Source of the DNA: Oceanospirillales bacterium
Lineage (GTDB): Bacteria; Pseudomonadota; Gammaproteobacteria; Pseudomonadales; Endozoicomonadaceae
Assembly (NCBI GenBank): GCA_004762125.1
Contig: SIHQ01000032.1
Coordinates: 1 to 43,590 of the forward strand
Direction of reading: 5' to 3'
DNA: 43,590 bases
Made by a program: the position numbers and the translations under genes
Part shown: one piece after another, positions 36,010-43,590 of the stretch
Layout of the letters: each line of letters opens with the position of its first letter
Numbering within the stretch: the stretch's first letter is position 1
The notes under the pieces: model-generated
Seen by the model: the letters and a program-made list of their open reading frames with translations, nothing else
What the model was told of the DNA's origin: nothing
Database searches by the model: none

Positions 36010-36759
36010 ATGAAAATTCTTGTAGCCGTAAAACGAGTCATCGATTACAACGTTAAGGTTCGTGTAAAAGCGGATCAGAGTGACGTTGATCTGACCAATG
36101 TGAAAATGGCCATCAACCCATTCTGTGAAATTGCTGTTGAAGAAGCAGTAAGACTGAAAGAGAAGGGTATCGCTACTGAGATTATTGCCGTTTCGCTGGG
36201 CACAAAAGCGTGTCAGGAACAGATTAGAACCGCATTGGCGCTAGGTGCCGATCGGGGTATTCTGGTTGAGTCTGACGAACGGCTGGGCGCACTCACCGTG
36301 GCCAAGCTGCTAAAAGCTGTTGTGGACGAAGAGAAGCCAGACCTGGTTATTCTCGGTAAACAGTCCATCGACAGTGACAACAACCAGACAGGTCAAATGC
36401 TGGCTGCTCTGAGTGGTATGGCACAAGGCACTTTTGCTTCGGAAGTAACCGTTGAAGATGGCAAAGCCAGTGTTACCCGTGAAGTAGACGGCGGTTTGCA
36501 GACAGTTTCTCTGTCTCTGCCTGCTATTGTCACTACGGACTTGCGCCTGAATGAGCCACGTTACGCTTCACTGCCTAACATTATGAAGGCCAAGCGTAAG
36601 CCTCTGGATACTAAAACCCCAGCTGATTTGGGTGTTGAAGTTACCAACTCACTGACTACTGTTAAAGTCACTGCACCTGAAGAACGCAGTGCAGGTATCA
36701 AGGTAGCCAGTGTCGAAGAACTGATCGAAAAACTGAAGAACGAAGCGAAGGTAATCTAA
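36010..36759 (+). CDS. etfB: Electron-transfer flavoprotein beta subunit
   Basis: 249 residues, the usual length. EtfB forms a heterodimer with EtfA that carries electrons from several dehydrogenases to ETF-QO, and binds [22 protein letters not shown] is the standard start; later [20 protein letters not shown] and [20 protein letters not shown] are the family core, with the ETF recognition loop near [25 protein letters not shown] precedes ATG 36010. Its TAA overlaps the etfA ATG by one base (TAATG), so translation is coupled. Confidence 0.97.
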   Translation: MKILVAVKRVIDYNVKVRVKADQSDVDLTNVKMAINPFCEIAVEEAVRLKEKGIATEIIAVSLGTKACQEQIRTALALGADRGILVESDERLGALTVAKLLKAVVDEEKPDLVILGKQSIDSDNNQTGQMLAALSGMAQGTFASEVTVEDGKASVTREVDGGLQTVSLSLPAIVTTDLRLNEPRYASLPNIMKAKRKPLDTKTPADLGVEVTNSLTTVKVTAPEERSAGIKVASVEELIEKLKNEAKVI

Positions 36760-37688
36760 TGGCTATTCTCGTAGTTGCAGAACACGACAATGCAGCCCTG
36801 GGTTCAGCCACACTGAATACCGTTGCTGCTGCACGCAAAATGGGTGGTGATGTTCACCTGCTGGTAGCCGGAGCTGGTTGTGGTTCCGTAGCCGAAGCTG
36901 CTGCTGCAGTGGAAGGTGTTGAAAAGGTTCTGGTAGCGGATAACGCTGCCTATGAGCACCAATTGGCTGAAAACATCAGTCTGCTGATCGCAGAGTTGGG
37001 CAAGAGCTACGGTCACGTTCTCTCTCCAGCTAGCACCAGTGGCAAGAACTTTATGCCAAGAGTTGCTGCTCTGCTGGACGTTGATCAGATTTCTGAAATC
37101 GTTAGCGTAGAAAGTGCTGATACTTTCTCCCGCCCAATCTACGCCGGTAATGCTATCGCTACTGTGCAGAGCAATGCTTCGGTAAAAGTAATCACTGTTC
37201 GTTCTACCGGTTTTGATCCGGTGGCTGCAGAAGGTGGCAGTGCGGTTATTGAATCGTTGTCGCTGATTCATGATGCTGGTATTTCATCGTTTGTCGGTGA
37301 AGAAGTCGCTCAATCTGATCGTCCTGAACTGGCCGGTGCCGACATTGTCGTCTCCGGTGGCCGTGGTATGGGTAACGGTGAGAACTTCGAGATTCTCTAC
37401 ACACTGGCCGACAAGCTTGGCGCTGCAGTGGGGGCTTCTCGTGCGGCTGTCGACGCAGGGTTTGTACCGAACGATATGCAGGTAGGTCAGACGGGTAAAA
37501 TCGTTGCACCGAATCTGTACGTTGCAGTAGGTATTTCCGGTGCTATCCAGCATTTGGCCGGTATGAAGGACTCTAAAGTCATTGTTGCTATCAACAAAGA
37601 TGAAGACGCTCCTATCTTCCAGGTGGCCGATTATGGACTGGTAGCCGATTTGTTTGATGCGGTGCCAGAGCTTGAAAGTAAACTGTAA
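36759..37688 (+). CDS. etfA: Electron-transfer flavoprotein alpha subunit
   Basis: 309 residues. EtfA carries the FAD-binding C-terminal domain: [41 protein letters not shown] and [19 protein letters not shown] are the highly conserved FAD contacts. The N-terminal half resembles EtfB in fold. It is translationally coupled to etfB and followed by a terminator, so etfBA is a two-gene operon. Confidence 0.97.
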   Translation: MAILVVAEHDNAALGSATLNTVAAARKMGGDVHLLVAGAGCGSVAEAAAAVEGVEKVLVADNAAYEHQLAENISLLIAELGKSYGHVLSPASTSGKNFMPRVAALLDVDQISEIVSVESADTFSRPIYAGNAIATVQSNASVKVITVRSTGFDPVAAEGGSAVIESLSLIHDAGISSFVGEEVAQSDRPELAGADIVVSGGRGMGNGENFEILYTLADKLGAAVGASRAAVDAGFVPNDMQVGQTGKIVAPNLYVAVGISGAIQHLAGMKDSKVIVAINKDEDAPIFQVADYGLVADLFDAVPELESKL

Positions 37689-37708
37689 AGGTTTAGTTTT
37701 CTTCGCGT

Positions 37709-37739
37709 AAAAAGCCTGACGACACCGTCAGGCTTTTTT
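37709..37739 (+). terminator. Terminator of the etfBA operon
   Basis: GCCTGACG (37714-37721) pairs with CGTCAGGC (37726-37733), loop ACAC, with AAAAA before and six T after. Confidence 0.95.
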
Positions 37740-37838
37740 GATAATATGGTACTACTATTTGGAATAGTCTGTTTTCTGAAGAAGATACTGCTGTAAAGCT
37801 CGATGTCAGAATCATAAGAGTTCAGGTTGGAGTGTGTC

Positions 37839-38495
37839 ATGATTCGATTACTGATTGCTGACGATCACGATTTAGTTCGTACCGGACTGTCAAGAATGCT
37901 GTCTGATGTAGATGGTTTATTGATTGTAGGTGAGGCCTGCAGTGGTGAAGAAGCCATCGAACTCTGCCGAAAAGAACGTCCTCAAGTCATTTTAATGGAT
38001 GTTCGAATGCCTGGCATTGGTGGACTTGAAGCCACACGTAAACTGACTCAATCTTTCCCTGAAACACGCATTATTGCCGTTACTGTCTGTAACGATGAAC
38101 TGTATCCCACCAAGTTAATGGAAGCCGGTGCATCAGGTTATGTAACCAAAGGCATCAGTATCGAAGAAATGGTCAAGGCCATTCGTACCGTTGCTCAAGG
38201 CAAACTGTTCATCAGTCCTGATATTGCCCAGCAGATGGCTATTAAAGCCCTGCAGCCTACCAGCTGCTCACCGTTCGAAATACTGTCCAGCCGTGAAATG
38301 CAGATATCTCTGATGATTGTGAGCTGTGAAAAAGTTCAGGCAATATCAGATAAACTCTGTCTCAGTTCAAAAACGGTTAACAGTTATCGTTACCGGATTT
38401 TTGAGAAGCTAAACATCAAAAGTGATGTGGAATTGACTCATCTGGCTATTCGTCATGGCCTCGTTGATGCTGGTCAAAGCCTGGCTGCTGTTTAA
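37839..38495 (+). CDS. uvrY: LuxR-type response regulator UvrY/GacA
   Basis: 218 residues from ATG 37839, seven bases after GGAG; an upstream in-frame TTG at 37827 is unlikely. The receiver domain starts IRLLIADDHDLVRTGLSRML and has the phospho-accepting Asp54 in LMDVRMPG. The C-terminal HTH (FEILSSREMQISLMIVSC to SSKTVNSYRYRIFEKLNIKS) is of the LuxR/FixJ type. UvrY/GacA is phosphorylated by BarA/GacS and drives Csr-type small RNAs. The order uvrY-uvrC-pgsA-tRNAs is the classical one, which supports the orthology. Confidence 0.94.
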   Translation: MIRLLIADDHDLVRTGLSRMLSDVDGLLIVGEACSGEEAIELCRKERPQVILMDVRMPGIGGLEATRKLTQSFPETRIIAVTVCNDELYPTKLMEAGASGYVTKGISIEEMVKAIRTVAQGKLFISPDIAQQMAIKALQPTSCSPFEILSSREMQISLMIVSCEKVQAISDKLCLSSKTVNSYRYRIFEKLNIKSDVELTHLAIRHGLVDAGQSLAAV

Positions 38496-38597
38496 CTCTG
38501 GTTCTGTTTGACGCTGCTTAAACTACCAAGCCTCTGTTGTTTGTCCTGATCGCTGCAGTATACTGGCAGAAACCACCCTTTCTGGATTTTGAAGTTC

Positions 38598-40439
38598 ATG
38601 GAAAAGAGCGATCAGCCTGAACGCTTTGATCATAAGGCCTTTCTTACCGAAACACCGACTCGTCCCGGTGTTTATGATATGCGGGACAGTGAAGGGAATA
38701 CCCTTTATATAGGCAAAGCCAAGAATCTGAAGAGTCGCCTTTCCAGTTATTTTCGTGCTACCGGCCTGACCACCAAAACCATGGCGTTGGTCAACCGTAT
38801 TCAGAGTATTCATACCACGGTCACTAACTCTGAGATGGAAGCTCTGCTGCTTGAGCAGAACCTGATCAAGGATAGAAAGCCGCAATACAATATTCTTCTG
38901 AAAGACGATAAGTCCTACCCTTACATTTTCCTATCTACAGATGATGACTTTCCTCGCATTGATTATCACCGTGGTCGCAGTAAAAGTAAGAAGGGTACTT
39001 ATTATGGGCCATACCCAAGTGGTTCAGCCGTAAGAGACAGTCTTCATTTATTACAGAAGGTGTTTAAATTGCGCCAGTGTGAAGACAGTTATTTTCGTAA
39101 CCGAACCCGTCCTTGTCTTCAGCATCAGATCAATCGCTGCAAAGCTCCCTGTGTTTTGAAAGTGAATCAGGAAGAATATGCTCAGGACGTGCTGGACACT
39201 CGTAGTTTTCTTGACGGTAAAAGCCAAGAACTGATTCGCAGTTTAATCAAGCGAATGGAAAAAGAGTCAGAGGATCTGCATTTTGAACAGGCCGCAGAGA
39301 TCCGTGATCAGATTAATCAACTTCGTCATATTCAGGAGCAGCAATCTGTAGACAGTGACGGCGGTGATGCTGATATTATTGGTTTTTCAGAAGTCTCGGG
39401 CAAAGTCTGTTTTGATATTTTATTTGTCAGGGGAGGGCGTCTTCTCGGGCACAAAAGTTACTTCCCTAACTTCAGACTGGAAGCGGAGCCGAGGAGTTAT
39501 CTCTCGGAATTTATGGGGCAGTTTTACATTAAACTAGCGGCCAGCCGAAACTTTCCAGCCGAGATTATTCTGCCATTCATCATCGATGATATAGAACTAC
39601 TGGAGCAGGGTATTGCTAACTTTGCGCAACAATCGGTAAAGCTGAAATATAAGGTTCGTGGTGAGCGGCTTGATTGGCAAAAGTTGGCTGAAAAGAATGC
39701 CATCATCAGTCTGCAGACAGAGCTGGCCAGTAAAACCCATATCAAAAAGCGTGTGAAAGAATTAACTGACTTGCTGGGCTTCAAAGAAACTATCTCCCGT
39801 ATGGAGTGTTTTGACATCAGTCATACCATGGGAGAAGCGACAGTTGCTTCTTGCGTGGTCTTTGATAAGGAAGGACCGCTGAAAAGTGAATACCGACGTT
39901 TTAATATTACCGGTATCACGGGCGGCGATGATTATGGAGCGATGAGAAAAGCGCTGCTGAAGCGTTATGAAAAGCTGGCAGACAATCCTGACAAAACACC
40001 CAGCGTTGTTTTGATTGATGGCGGGAAAGGGCAGTTATCCATGGCTGAACAGGTTATGGCTGAGTTGTCCCTGCAACATATTCCTCTATTAGGTGTGGCT
40101 AAAGGTGTGACTCGAAAAGCCGGCCTGGAAACGTTATTGTTTGAAGGTAAAGAGCTGGCACCTGATGGGCATGATGCCGCGTTGTTATTGATTCAACACA
40201 TTAGGGATGAGTCCCATCGATTCGCTATTACAGGGCACCGTCAGCGTCGACAGGTGTCTCGAAAACGATCCACCCTTGAAGATATTCCTGGAGTAGGTGC
40301 CAAACGACGATCTGCTTTATTAAAATTCTTCGGTGGTCGACAGAGTGTTATGGATGCACCTATTAATGAACTGGCAAAAGTTGAAGGTATTAGTCAGAAA
40401 CTGGCCAGTCAGATTTATGAGCACCTGCACTCACATTAA
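38598..40439 (+). CDS. uvrC: Excinuclease ABC subunit C
   Basis: UvrC makes both incisions in nucleotide excision repair. The GIY-YIG nuclease domain begins PTRPGVYDMRDSEGNTLYIG, the UVR domain reads EDLHFEQAAEIRDQINQL, the RNase H-like nuclease region includes MECFDISHTMGEATVAS and VVLIDGGKGQLSMA, and the end has helix-hairpin-helix motifs (DIPGVGAKRRSALLKFFGG). ATG 38598 gives 613 residues; TTG 38589 is in frame and would add three. Neither has a strong ribosome site. It probably shares the uvrY transcript (102 bases between). Confidence 0.96.
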   Translation: MEKSDQPERFDHKAFLTETPTRPGVYDMRDSEGNTLYIGKAKNLKSRLSSYFRATGLTTKTMALVNRIQSIHTTVTNSEMEALLLEQNLIKDRKPQYNILLKDDKSYPYIFLSTDDDFPRIDYHRGRSKSKKGTYYGPYPSGSAVRDSLHLLQKVFKLRQCEDSYFRNRTRPCLQHQINRCKAPCVLKVNQEEYAQDVLDTRSFLDGKSQELIRSLIKRMEKESEDLHFEQAAEIRDQINQLRHIQEQQSVDSDGGDADIIGFSEVSGKVCFDILFVRGGRLLGHKSYFPNFRLEAEPRSYLSEFMGQFYIKLAASRNFPAEIILPFIIDDIELLEQGIANFAQQSVKLKYKVRGERLDWQKLAEKNAIISLQTELASKTHIKKRVKELTDLLGFKETISRMECFDISHTMGEATVASCVVFDKEGPLKSEYRRFNITGITGGDDYGAMRKALLKRYEKLADNPDKTPSVVLIDGGKGQLSMAEQVMAELSLQHIPLLGVAKGVTRKAGLETLLFEGKELAPDGHDAALLLIQHIRDESHRFAITGHRQRRQVSRKRSTLEDIPGVGAKRRSALLKFFGGRQSVMDAPINELAKVEGISQKLASQIYEHLHSH

Positions 40440-40441
40440 CC

Positions 40442-40471
40442 GCTAAAAACGCTTTATTTTGCGGGTTTAGC
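40442..40471. repeat. Imperfect hairpin between uvrC and pgsA
   Basis: GCTAAAAACGC (40442-40452) and GCGGGTTTAGC (40461-40471) pair at both ends with two mismatched bases inside; the loop is TTTATTTT. There is no T run after it, so termination is doubtful; it may only pause or process the RNA. Confidence 0.4.
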
Positions 40472-40555
40472 ATGAACTAATCAAAAAGCAATTTGTACAT
40501 GCACGGGTGTCTGTGTACCGTATGCGCTTAAATTTACTGGTTTATCTTAGACTGT

Positions 40556-41128
40556 ATGAATGTCCCTAATTTACTGACACTTTTGAGAATTGTTCTTGTC
40601 CCTGTGCTGGTGGTTGTTTTCTATCTACCGCTGGAATCAAGAGCTCTGGTGTGTGCACTGATCTTTATGGTTGCAGCCTTTACTGACTGGTTTGATGGCT
40701 ATCTGGCCAGAAAACTGAACCAGACCACAGCTTTTGGTGCTTTCATTGACCCGGTAGCAGACAAAATCATGGTGGCTACGGCTCTCTGCTTGCTGGTGGA
40801 GGATTACAGGGAATTCTGGATGACAGTACCAGCGATGGTTATTATCGGTCGTGAGATCGTTATATCGGCGCTTAGAGAGTGGATGGCTGAGTTAGGTAAA
40901 CGAACCAGCGTTGCTGTGAATATGATCGGTAAGATGAAGACCGCGCTTCAGATGATGGCCATTACCATGTTGCTGTTTTCAGCATCTCCATTGAATGGCT
41001 TCTTCGGTTATGCCGGTATTGCGTTACTTTATGCCTCTGCCATTCTGACTTTATGGTCTATGTATGTTTACCTGAAAGCGGCCTGGCCAGACCTGAGCCC
41101 CTTTACCAAACCAAGTCAGTCGGATTAG
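40556..41128 (+). CDS. pgsA: CDP-diacylglycerol-glycerol-3-phosphate 3-phosphatidyltransferase
   Basis: PgsA makes phosphatidylglycerophosphate, the committed step to phosphatidylglycerol and cardiolipin, in the inner membrane. The 190-residue protein starts [20 protein letters not shown]. The CDP-alcohol transferase motif DG-x2-AR-x8-G-x3-D-x3-D is complete in [20 protein letters not shown] followed by PVAD. About four hydrophobic helices are visible. It lies between uvrC and the tRNA genes as in Escherichia coli. Confidence 0.95.
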   Translation: MNVPNLLTLLRIVLVPVLVVVFYLPLESRALVCALIFMVAAFTDWFDGYLARKLNQTTAFGAFIDPVADKIMVATALCLLVEDYREFWMTVPAMVIIGREIVISALREWMAELGKRTSVAVNMIGKMKTALQMMAITMLLFSASPLNGFFGYAGIALLYASAILTLWSMYVYLKAAWPDLSPFTKPSQSD

Positions 41129-41247
41129 TTTTTACGTTATAACGCTGTAAACTATTGACACTTACGGAAATATTCTTAGAATACGCAACATCTTCAACGG
41201 ACACGAAGCAAAGCGAAACACTTTCTTCCTAACCGAAATGAAGCGAA

Positions 41248-41323
<76 letters not shown>

Positions 41324-41352
41324 GTTTAAAGAGTGTGAACGTAATCTTTAAA

Positions 41353-41403
41353 AAGGTTGGGGTCGTCTTCTTATAAAAGAAGCGAGTCTCGTTTCCCGCT
41401 CCA
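41353..41403 (+). pseudogene. Degenerate copy of the tRNA-Gly 3' half with a hairpin insert
   Basis: AAGGTTGGGGTCG (41353-41365) copies 41284-41296 of tRNA-Gly with one change. CGAGTCTCGTTTCCCGCTCCA (41383-41403) copies the 3' end exactly, including CCA. Between them 17 bases, with CTTCTT-ATAA-AAGAAG as a perfect hairpin, replace part of the T-arm. No 5' half is present, so it is not a working tRNA gene. Confidence 0.85.
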
Positions 41404-41425
41404 AACATTCTCTCTGAGAATACGA

Positions 41426-41499
41426 GGCGAGTTAGCAAAGCGGTTATGCAGTGGACTGCAACTCCATTTAGACCGGTTCGACTCCGGTACTCGCCTCCA
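41426..41499 (+). tRNA. cysT: tRNA-Cys (anticodon GCA)
   Basis: Acceptor GGCGAGT pairs with ACTCGCC, the anticodon stem GTGGA/TCCAT (one wobble or mismatch at its end) holds CTGCAAC with GCA at 41458-41460, T-loop GTTCGACTC, and CCA is encoded. Confidence 0.95.
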
Positions 41500-41562
41500 T
41501 TTGTTGAAAACAGGCAGATCTGCTTGTTTTTTTACGATCATTCTCTGTAGAATGAATCGTAC

Positions 41563-41648
41563 GCCCGGGTGGTGAAATTGGTAGACACAACAGACTTAAA
41601 ATCTGTCGACCTCTGGTCGTCCCGGTTCAATTCCGGGTCCGGGCACCA
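41563..41648 (+). tRNA. leuZ: tRNA-Leu (anticodon TAA), likely attachment site of the element on its right
   Basis: An 86-base tRNA with a long variable arm as expected for Leu. Acceptor GCCCGGG pairs with CCGGGC plus the following base, the anticodon stem ACAGA/TCTGT holds CTTAAAA with TAA at 41597-41599, and CCA is encoded. A broken integrase gene begins about 125 bases beyond its 3' end, which is the usual layout when a mobile element has used the tRNA 3' end as its attachment site. Confidence 0.95.
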
Positions 41649-41728
41649 TCATTAGAGAAGGGTTAGAGTGTAAATACATGCTAACCTAAGGTTTTTTGTT
41701 TAGCTTCGCCTAACATCTCGCCTAATAT

Positions 41729-41765
41729 ACAGTAGTTTAAATTCATACTGAGTTTAAACTACTGT
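41729..41765. terminator. Perfect 13-base-pair stem-loop after the tRNA genes
   Basis: ACAGTAGTTTAAA (41729-41741) pairs exactly with TTTAAACTACTGT (41753-41765), loop of 11 bases, followed on the plus strand by TGTCGTTTTTAATGG. It could end the tRNA transcript and that of the integrase remnant on the opposite strand. Just before it TCGCCTAA is repeated twice (from about 41706 and 41718). Confidence 0.65.
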
Positions 41766-41773
41766 TGTCGTTT

Positions 41774-42424
41774 TTAATGGTTTCTTAACAGTTGGAACCA
41801 GCTCGATTTTACGATTTTACGATTATATGTATCCATCATCGTTGCTGAAGCATGTCCTGAAAAAAATTGTTTTTCTGATCTAGTTCCTTCGAAATCACTA
41901 ATTCCCTTTGCTTTAATATCGTGAAATGTGAAGTTCAATTCTTCTGGCCATTTCAATTCAATTGCTTCTTTTCTGGCACTATTTCTAGCCGCTGACCAGC
42001 GAGAGCGAAAACCATCATAAGTGTATCGATTTCCAATTTTGGTATTGATCAGGTATTTATCGGAAGCAACTCCAGGTAAGTCTTTAGCCGATGCAACTGA
42101 AGATCTTAATCTTGGTGTCCATTCTTTGATCTGTTTTTTTCCTGTTTTTTTCCTGTTTTTCCTTGTTCGATATAGATCCCTTGCTCTCTAATATCTTTAT
42201 GCTCGATACTGAGTACATCTCTTATTCGAGCCGCACAAAGATATGAAATCTCCATAACAATACGCACGGCAAGAATGGCGTGTTTATAAACCAAAAGATA
42301 TTCTTCATCGGTGATGTACCTGTCTCGTGGTTTTTCGGTAAACTTTGACACGCCTCTGCAAGGATTTATCACTACCATTCCTCGTTCATAGCCCCACTGA
42401 AAAACCAGACGCAGTAAAAAAGTG
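41774..42424 (-). pseudogene. int: Tyrosine-type site-specific integrase, 5'-truncated and frameshifted
   Basis: Reading from the right, the frame LLRLVFQWGYERGMVVINPC starts the catalytic domain without its N-terminal DNA-binding part. CAARIRDVLSIEHKDIREQG holds the first catalytic arginine; then the frame changes at an 11-base tandem duplication (42131-42152, unit CTGTTTTTTTC). Removing one unit restores GKTGKKQIKEWTPRLR and a continuous frame to KWPEELNFTFHDIKAKGISD and GHASATMMDTYNRK, with the H-x-x-A region and the tyrosine nucleophile. The helix usually reading LRHT is FHDIKA. Without a start and with the shift the gene is dead. It is next to tRNA-Leu, its probable target. Confidence 0.88.
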
Positions 42425-42486
42425 AGTCATGATGAATACCTTTAAAAATAAAAGAGGTTGGAAGGTTATTGGTTTGCAGAGGGTTG

Positions 42487-42858
42487 TTAGGGTGTAGCGG
42501 ACTGCCATTCCCGAGGATAAATATCGGACATTACAATGCCACCACTGTGCCAGTGACCTTGCTTATCCACCCAGGGCGCTATCCAAATTCTGAGAATATG
42601 TGCGGGTAATCGTTGTGGCGTGGGGATCTCCTTTGCAGTCATGGTTTGATCGAATTGACTTGCTGGCTGAGCTTTAGGTACAGGCACGTTGTGCTCGCTG
42701 TCGCTAATATCCTGATAGACCTGTCGTGCAGATTTACACACGCCTTTACCGGGTTTATCGCAGGCGTATTCACTCTCGCCAACGCCTAATATTGTGCAGC
42801 CTTGTATCAACAGCATTGAACAAAAAACAAACAACGCCTGTTTTGTCAAAGTGTTCAT
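42487..42858 (-). CDS. traV: TraV-like lipoprotein of a conjugative type IV secretion system
   Basis: 123 residues. The signal MNTLTKQALFVFCSMLLIQG ends in a lipobox (IQGC). After it comes the TraV core, with CDKPGKGVCKSARQVYQDI; two cysteines and the CKS-xxx-Y pattern are typical. The C-terminal part includes LPAHILRIWIAPWVDKQGHW and GIVMSDIYPREW. TraV helps form the outer-membrane core complex (VirB7 position) with TraB and TraK. Its ATG overlaps the traB stop in an ATGA junction, the same order (traB then traV) as in F-like systems. Confidence 0.88.
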   Translation of the reverse strand: MNTLTKQALFVFCSMLLIQGCTILGVGESEYACDKPGKGVCKSARQVYQDISDSEHNVPVPKAQPASQFDQTMTAKEIPTPQRLPAHILRIWIAPWVDKQGHWHSGGIVMSDIYPREWQSATP

Positions 42859-43590
42859 GGTTTCAGTCCTCGTGTCAGAATCAAATCCACAGGGCGTTCA
42901 GCGCTGATTTCAATGACCGGTACCATTTGATCAGCCAGCTTCAGATAAAAATCCGCCAGTTTTTCTAATGCTTTGTTGCTGCCTTTGACCAACGAGCTTT
43001 GCAACGCGTCCTGACCTCTCAAACTGGTTTGAAACGGTGATTGAATGGCACCGCCTTGTGTCTGTGGCAACACAGGGAATACGGGTGTGGGTTTGATATC
43101 AAAGGCTTCACTGACACCGCCCAGAAAACCAGCCATGGCGGCTTTGGCCATGACTTGTCCCTGCTTACTGACCAGTCTGCCTCTTAATCCGGCTTTGCCA
43201 TCTTCACCGGCCAGATAACCTTCTAATGGTTTTTCAATCACGAGCTCTTTGCCCTGATGTTTAAACATGCACGACAAGGTTTCACTGCGTAAATAAGCCC
43301 GTTCCGAACTCAAATCACCATAGCCAGAAGCCAATACAAAACACTCACGTACCTGTGTTCGATAGCGATTCGGTAAAATGGCCGCTGCATTAATCCGGAT
43401 CAGCACCGGATAAGGTTCTCTCCGTGCGCCTTGTCCTGTGGGTACATCTAAACCCGTAATTAATTGACCTGAAAGCAGGCTGCCTGCAGGCAGTCGTAAG
43501 AGTTTGGGTTTGTTATCTGCTGACGCTTTTGGTTGTGTGGCCGTGAAAGTCGTACCCAATAGACGAATGGGTTTGGGAGGTTGTGGTGGT
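42855..43590 (-). CDS. traB: TraB (VirB10-like) conjugation protein, 3' part only
   Basis: The frame is open to the right edge (upstream codons read PPQPPKPIRLLGTTFTATQP, proline-rich), so the true start is outside; TTG 43559 is not it. The visible 244 residues are the C-terminal, beta-barrel-like domain of TraB: LRLPAGSLLSGQLITGLDVP, PVLIRINAAAILPNRYRTQV and GRLVSKQGQVMAKAAMAGFL match the VirB10/TraB core that links inner and outer membranes. The protein ends VDLILTRGLKP and overlaps traV by four bases. Confidence 0.9.
   Translation of the reverse strand, partial: PPQPPKPIRLLGTTFTATQPKASADNKPKLLRLPAGSLLSGQLITGLDVPTGQGARREPYPVLIRINAAAILPNRYRTQVRECFVLASGYGDLSSERAYLRSETLSCMFKHQGKELVIEKPLEGYLAGEDGKAGLRGRLVSKQGQVMAKAAMAGFLGGVSEAFDIKPTPVFPVLPQTQGGAIQSPFQTSLRGQDALQSSLVKGSNKALEKLADFYLKLADQMVPVIEISAERPVDLILTRGLKP

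Larger units (their letters stand above)
41649..43590. mobile_element. Edge of an integrative conjugative element at tRNA-Leu, continues beyond window
   Basis: The integrase remnant adjacent to tRNA-Leu and the traV/traB genes of an F-like type IV secretion system together indicate an integrated conjugative element or its remains. The core of the attachment site would be within the tRNA-Leu 3' end; the matching second copy must lie to the right of the window. With the integrase broken, the element is probably fixed unless another integrase acts on it. Confidence 0.6.

Noticed and set aside
37246-37553. Minus-strand frames inside etfA and other long shadow frames in etfBA, fabV and fabY
   Set aside because: They lie within strongly conserved genes and arise from codon bias; none has a ribosome site.

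Overview
The window looks like chromosomal DNA of a marine gammaproteobacterium, most likely in the Oceanospirillales and possibly Endozoicomonas-like. This is inferred from gene content, not from a database match. The main evidence is the uvrY-uvrC-pgsA-tRNA(Gly)-tRNA(Cys)-tRNA(Leu) order that is classical in this class, a napFDABC operon, the FabV/FabY pair of fatty-acid enzymes known from Pseudomonas, and many lineage-specific secreted proteins lying between mobile-element remnants.

Layout. 1-1.9 kb: an IS607-type element with a serine recombinase cut by the left edge and a TnpB guide-nuclease gene broken by an internal deletion. 2-3.8 kb: a large exported protein of unknown function. 3.9-8.5 kb (minus): periplasmic nitrate reductase operon napF-D-A-B-C plus a 43-residue membrane protein that other annotation misses easily. 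8.6-11 kb (minus): a UvrD/Rep-type helicase. 11.5-14.7 kb: a concentrative nucleoside transporter, a XapX-type small membrane protein and a family 39/83-type glycosyltransferase. 15.2-16.5 kb: an AT-rich exported protein with a possible C-terminal J-domain. 16.6-21.1 kb: fabV, a GlxA-type AraC regulator and a FabY-like ketoacyl synthase. 21.2-28.4 kb: a run of exported or membrane proteins of mostly unknown role, including a metallophosphoesterase, a DUF4139 protein and a frameshifted lipoprotein. 28.7-32.1 kb: an NCS1 permease, then a MoxR ATPase/VWA protein pair. 32.2-33.7 kb: a scar made of an HlyD tail, a group II intron reverse-transcriptase fragment and a broken secreted-protein gene. 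33.8-37.7 kb: divergent ETF-ubiquinone oxidoreductase and etfBA. 37.8-41.6 kb: uvrY, uvrC, pgsA and three tRNA genes. 41.7 kb to the end (minus): a broken tyrosine integrase beside tRNA-Leu, then TraV and the 3' part of TraB from a conjugative type IV secretion system, i.e. one edge of an integrative element.

How the genes work together. The nap genes form a quinol-to-nitrate electron chain ending in periplasmic NapAB. EtfBA takes electrons from acyl-CoA dehydrogenases and ETF-QO passes them to ubiquinone; the divergent region between them carries two perfect CAAAC-N4-GTTTG sites that match the published PsrA operator pattern, which would tie this branch to fatty-acid sensing. FabV and the FabY-like synthase act in fatty-acid synthesis and flank a regulator. 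UvrY is the response regulator of the Gac/Bar two-component system and sits in its usual place before uvrC.

The points most worth a second look are the putative PsrA operators and other palindromes in the etf region, the exported protein with an HPD motif, the tRNA-Gly 3'-half copy with a hairpin insert, the three-part scar at 32.2-33.7 kb, and the integrase broken by an 11-base tandem duplication. I did not find a complete, clearly new multi-gene system.
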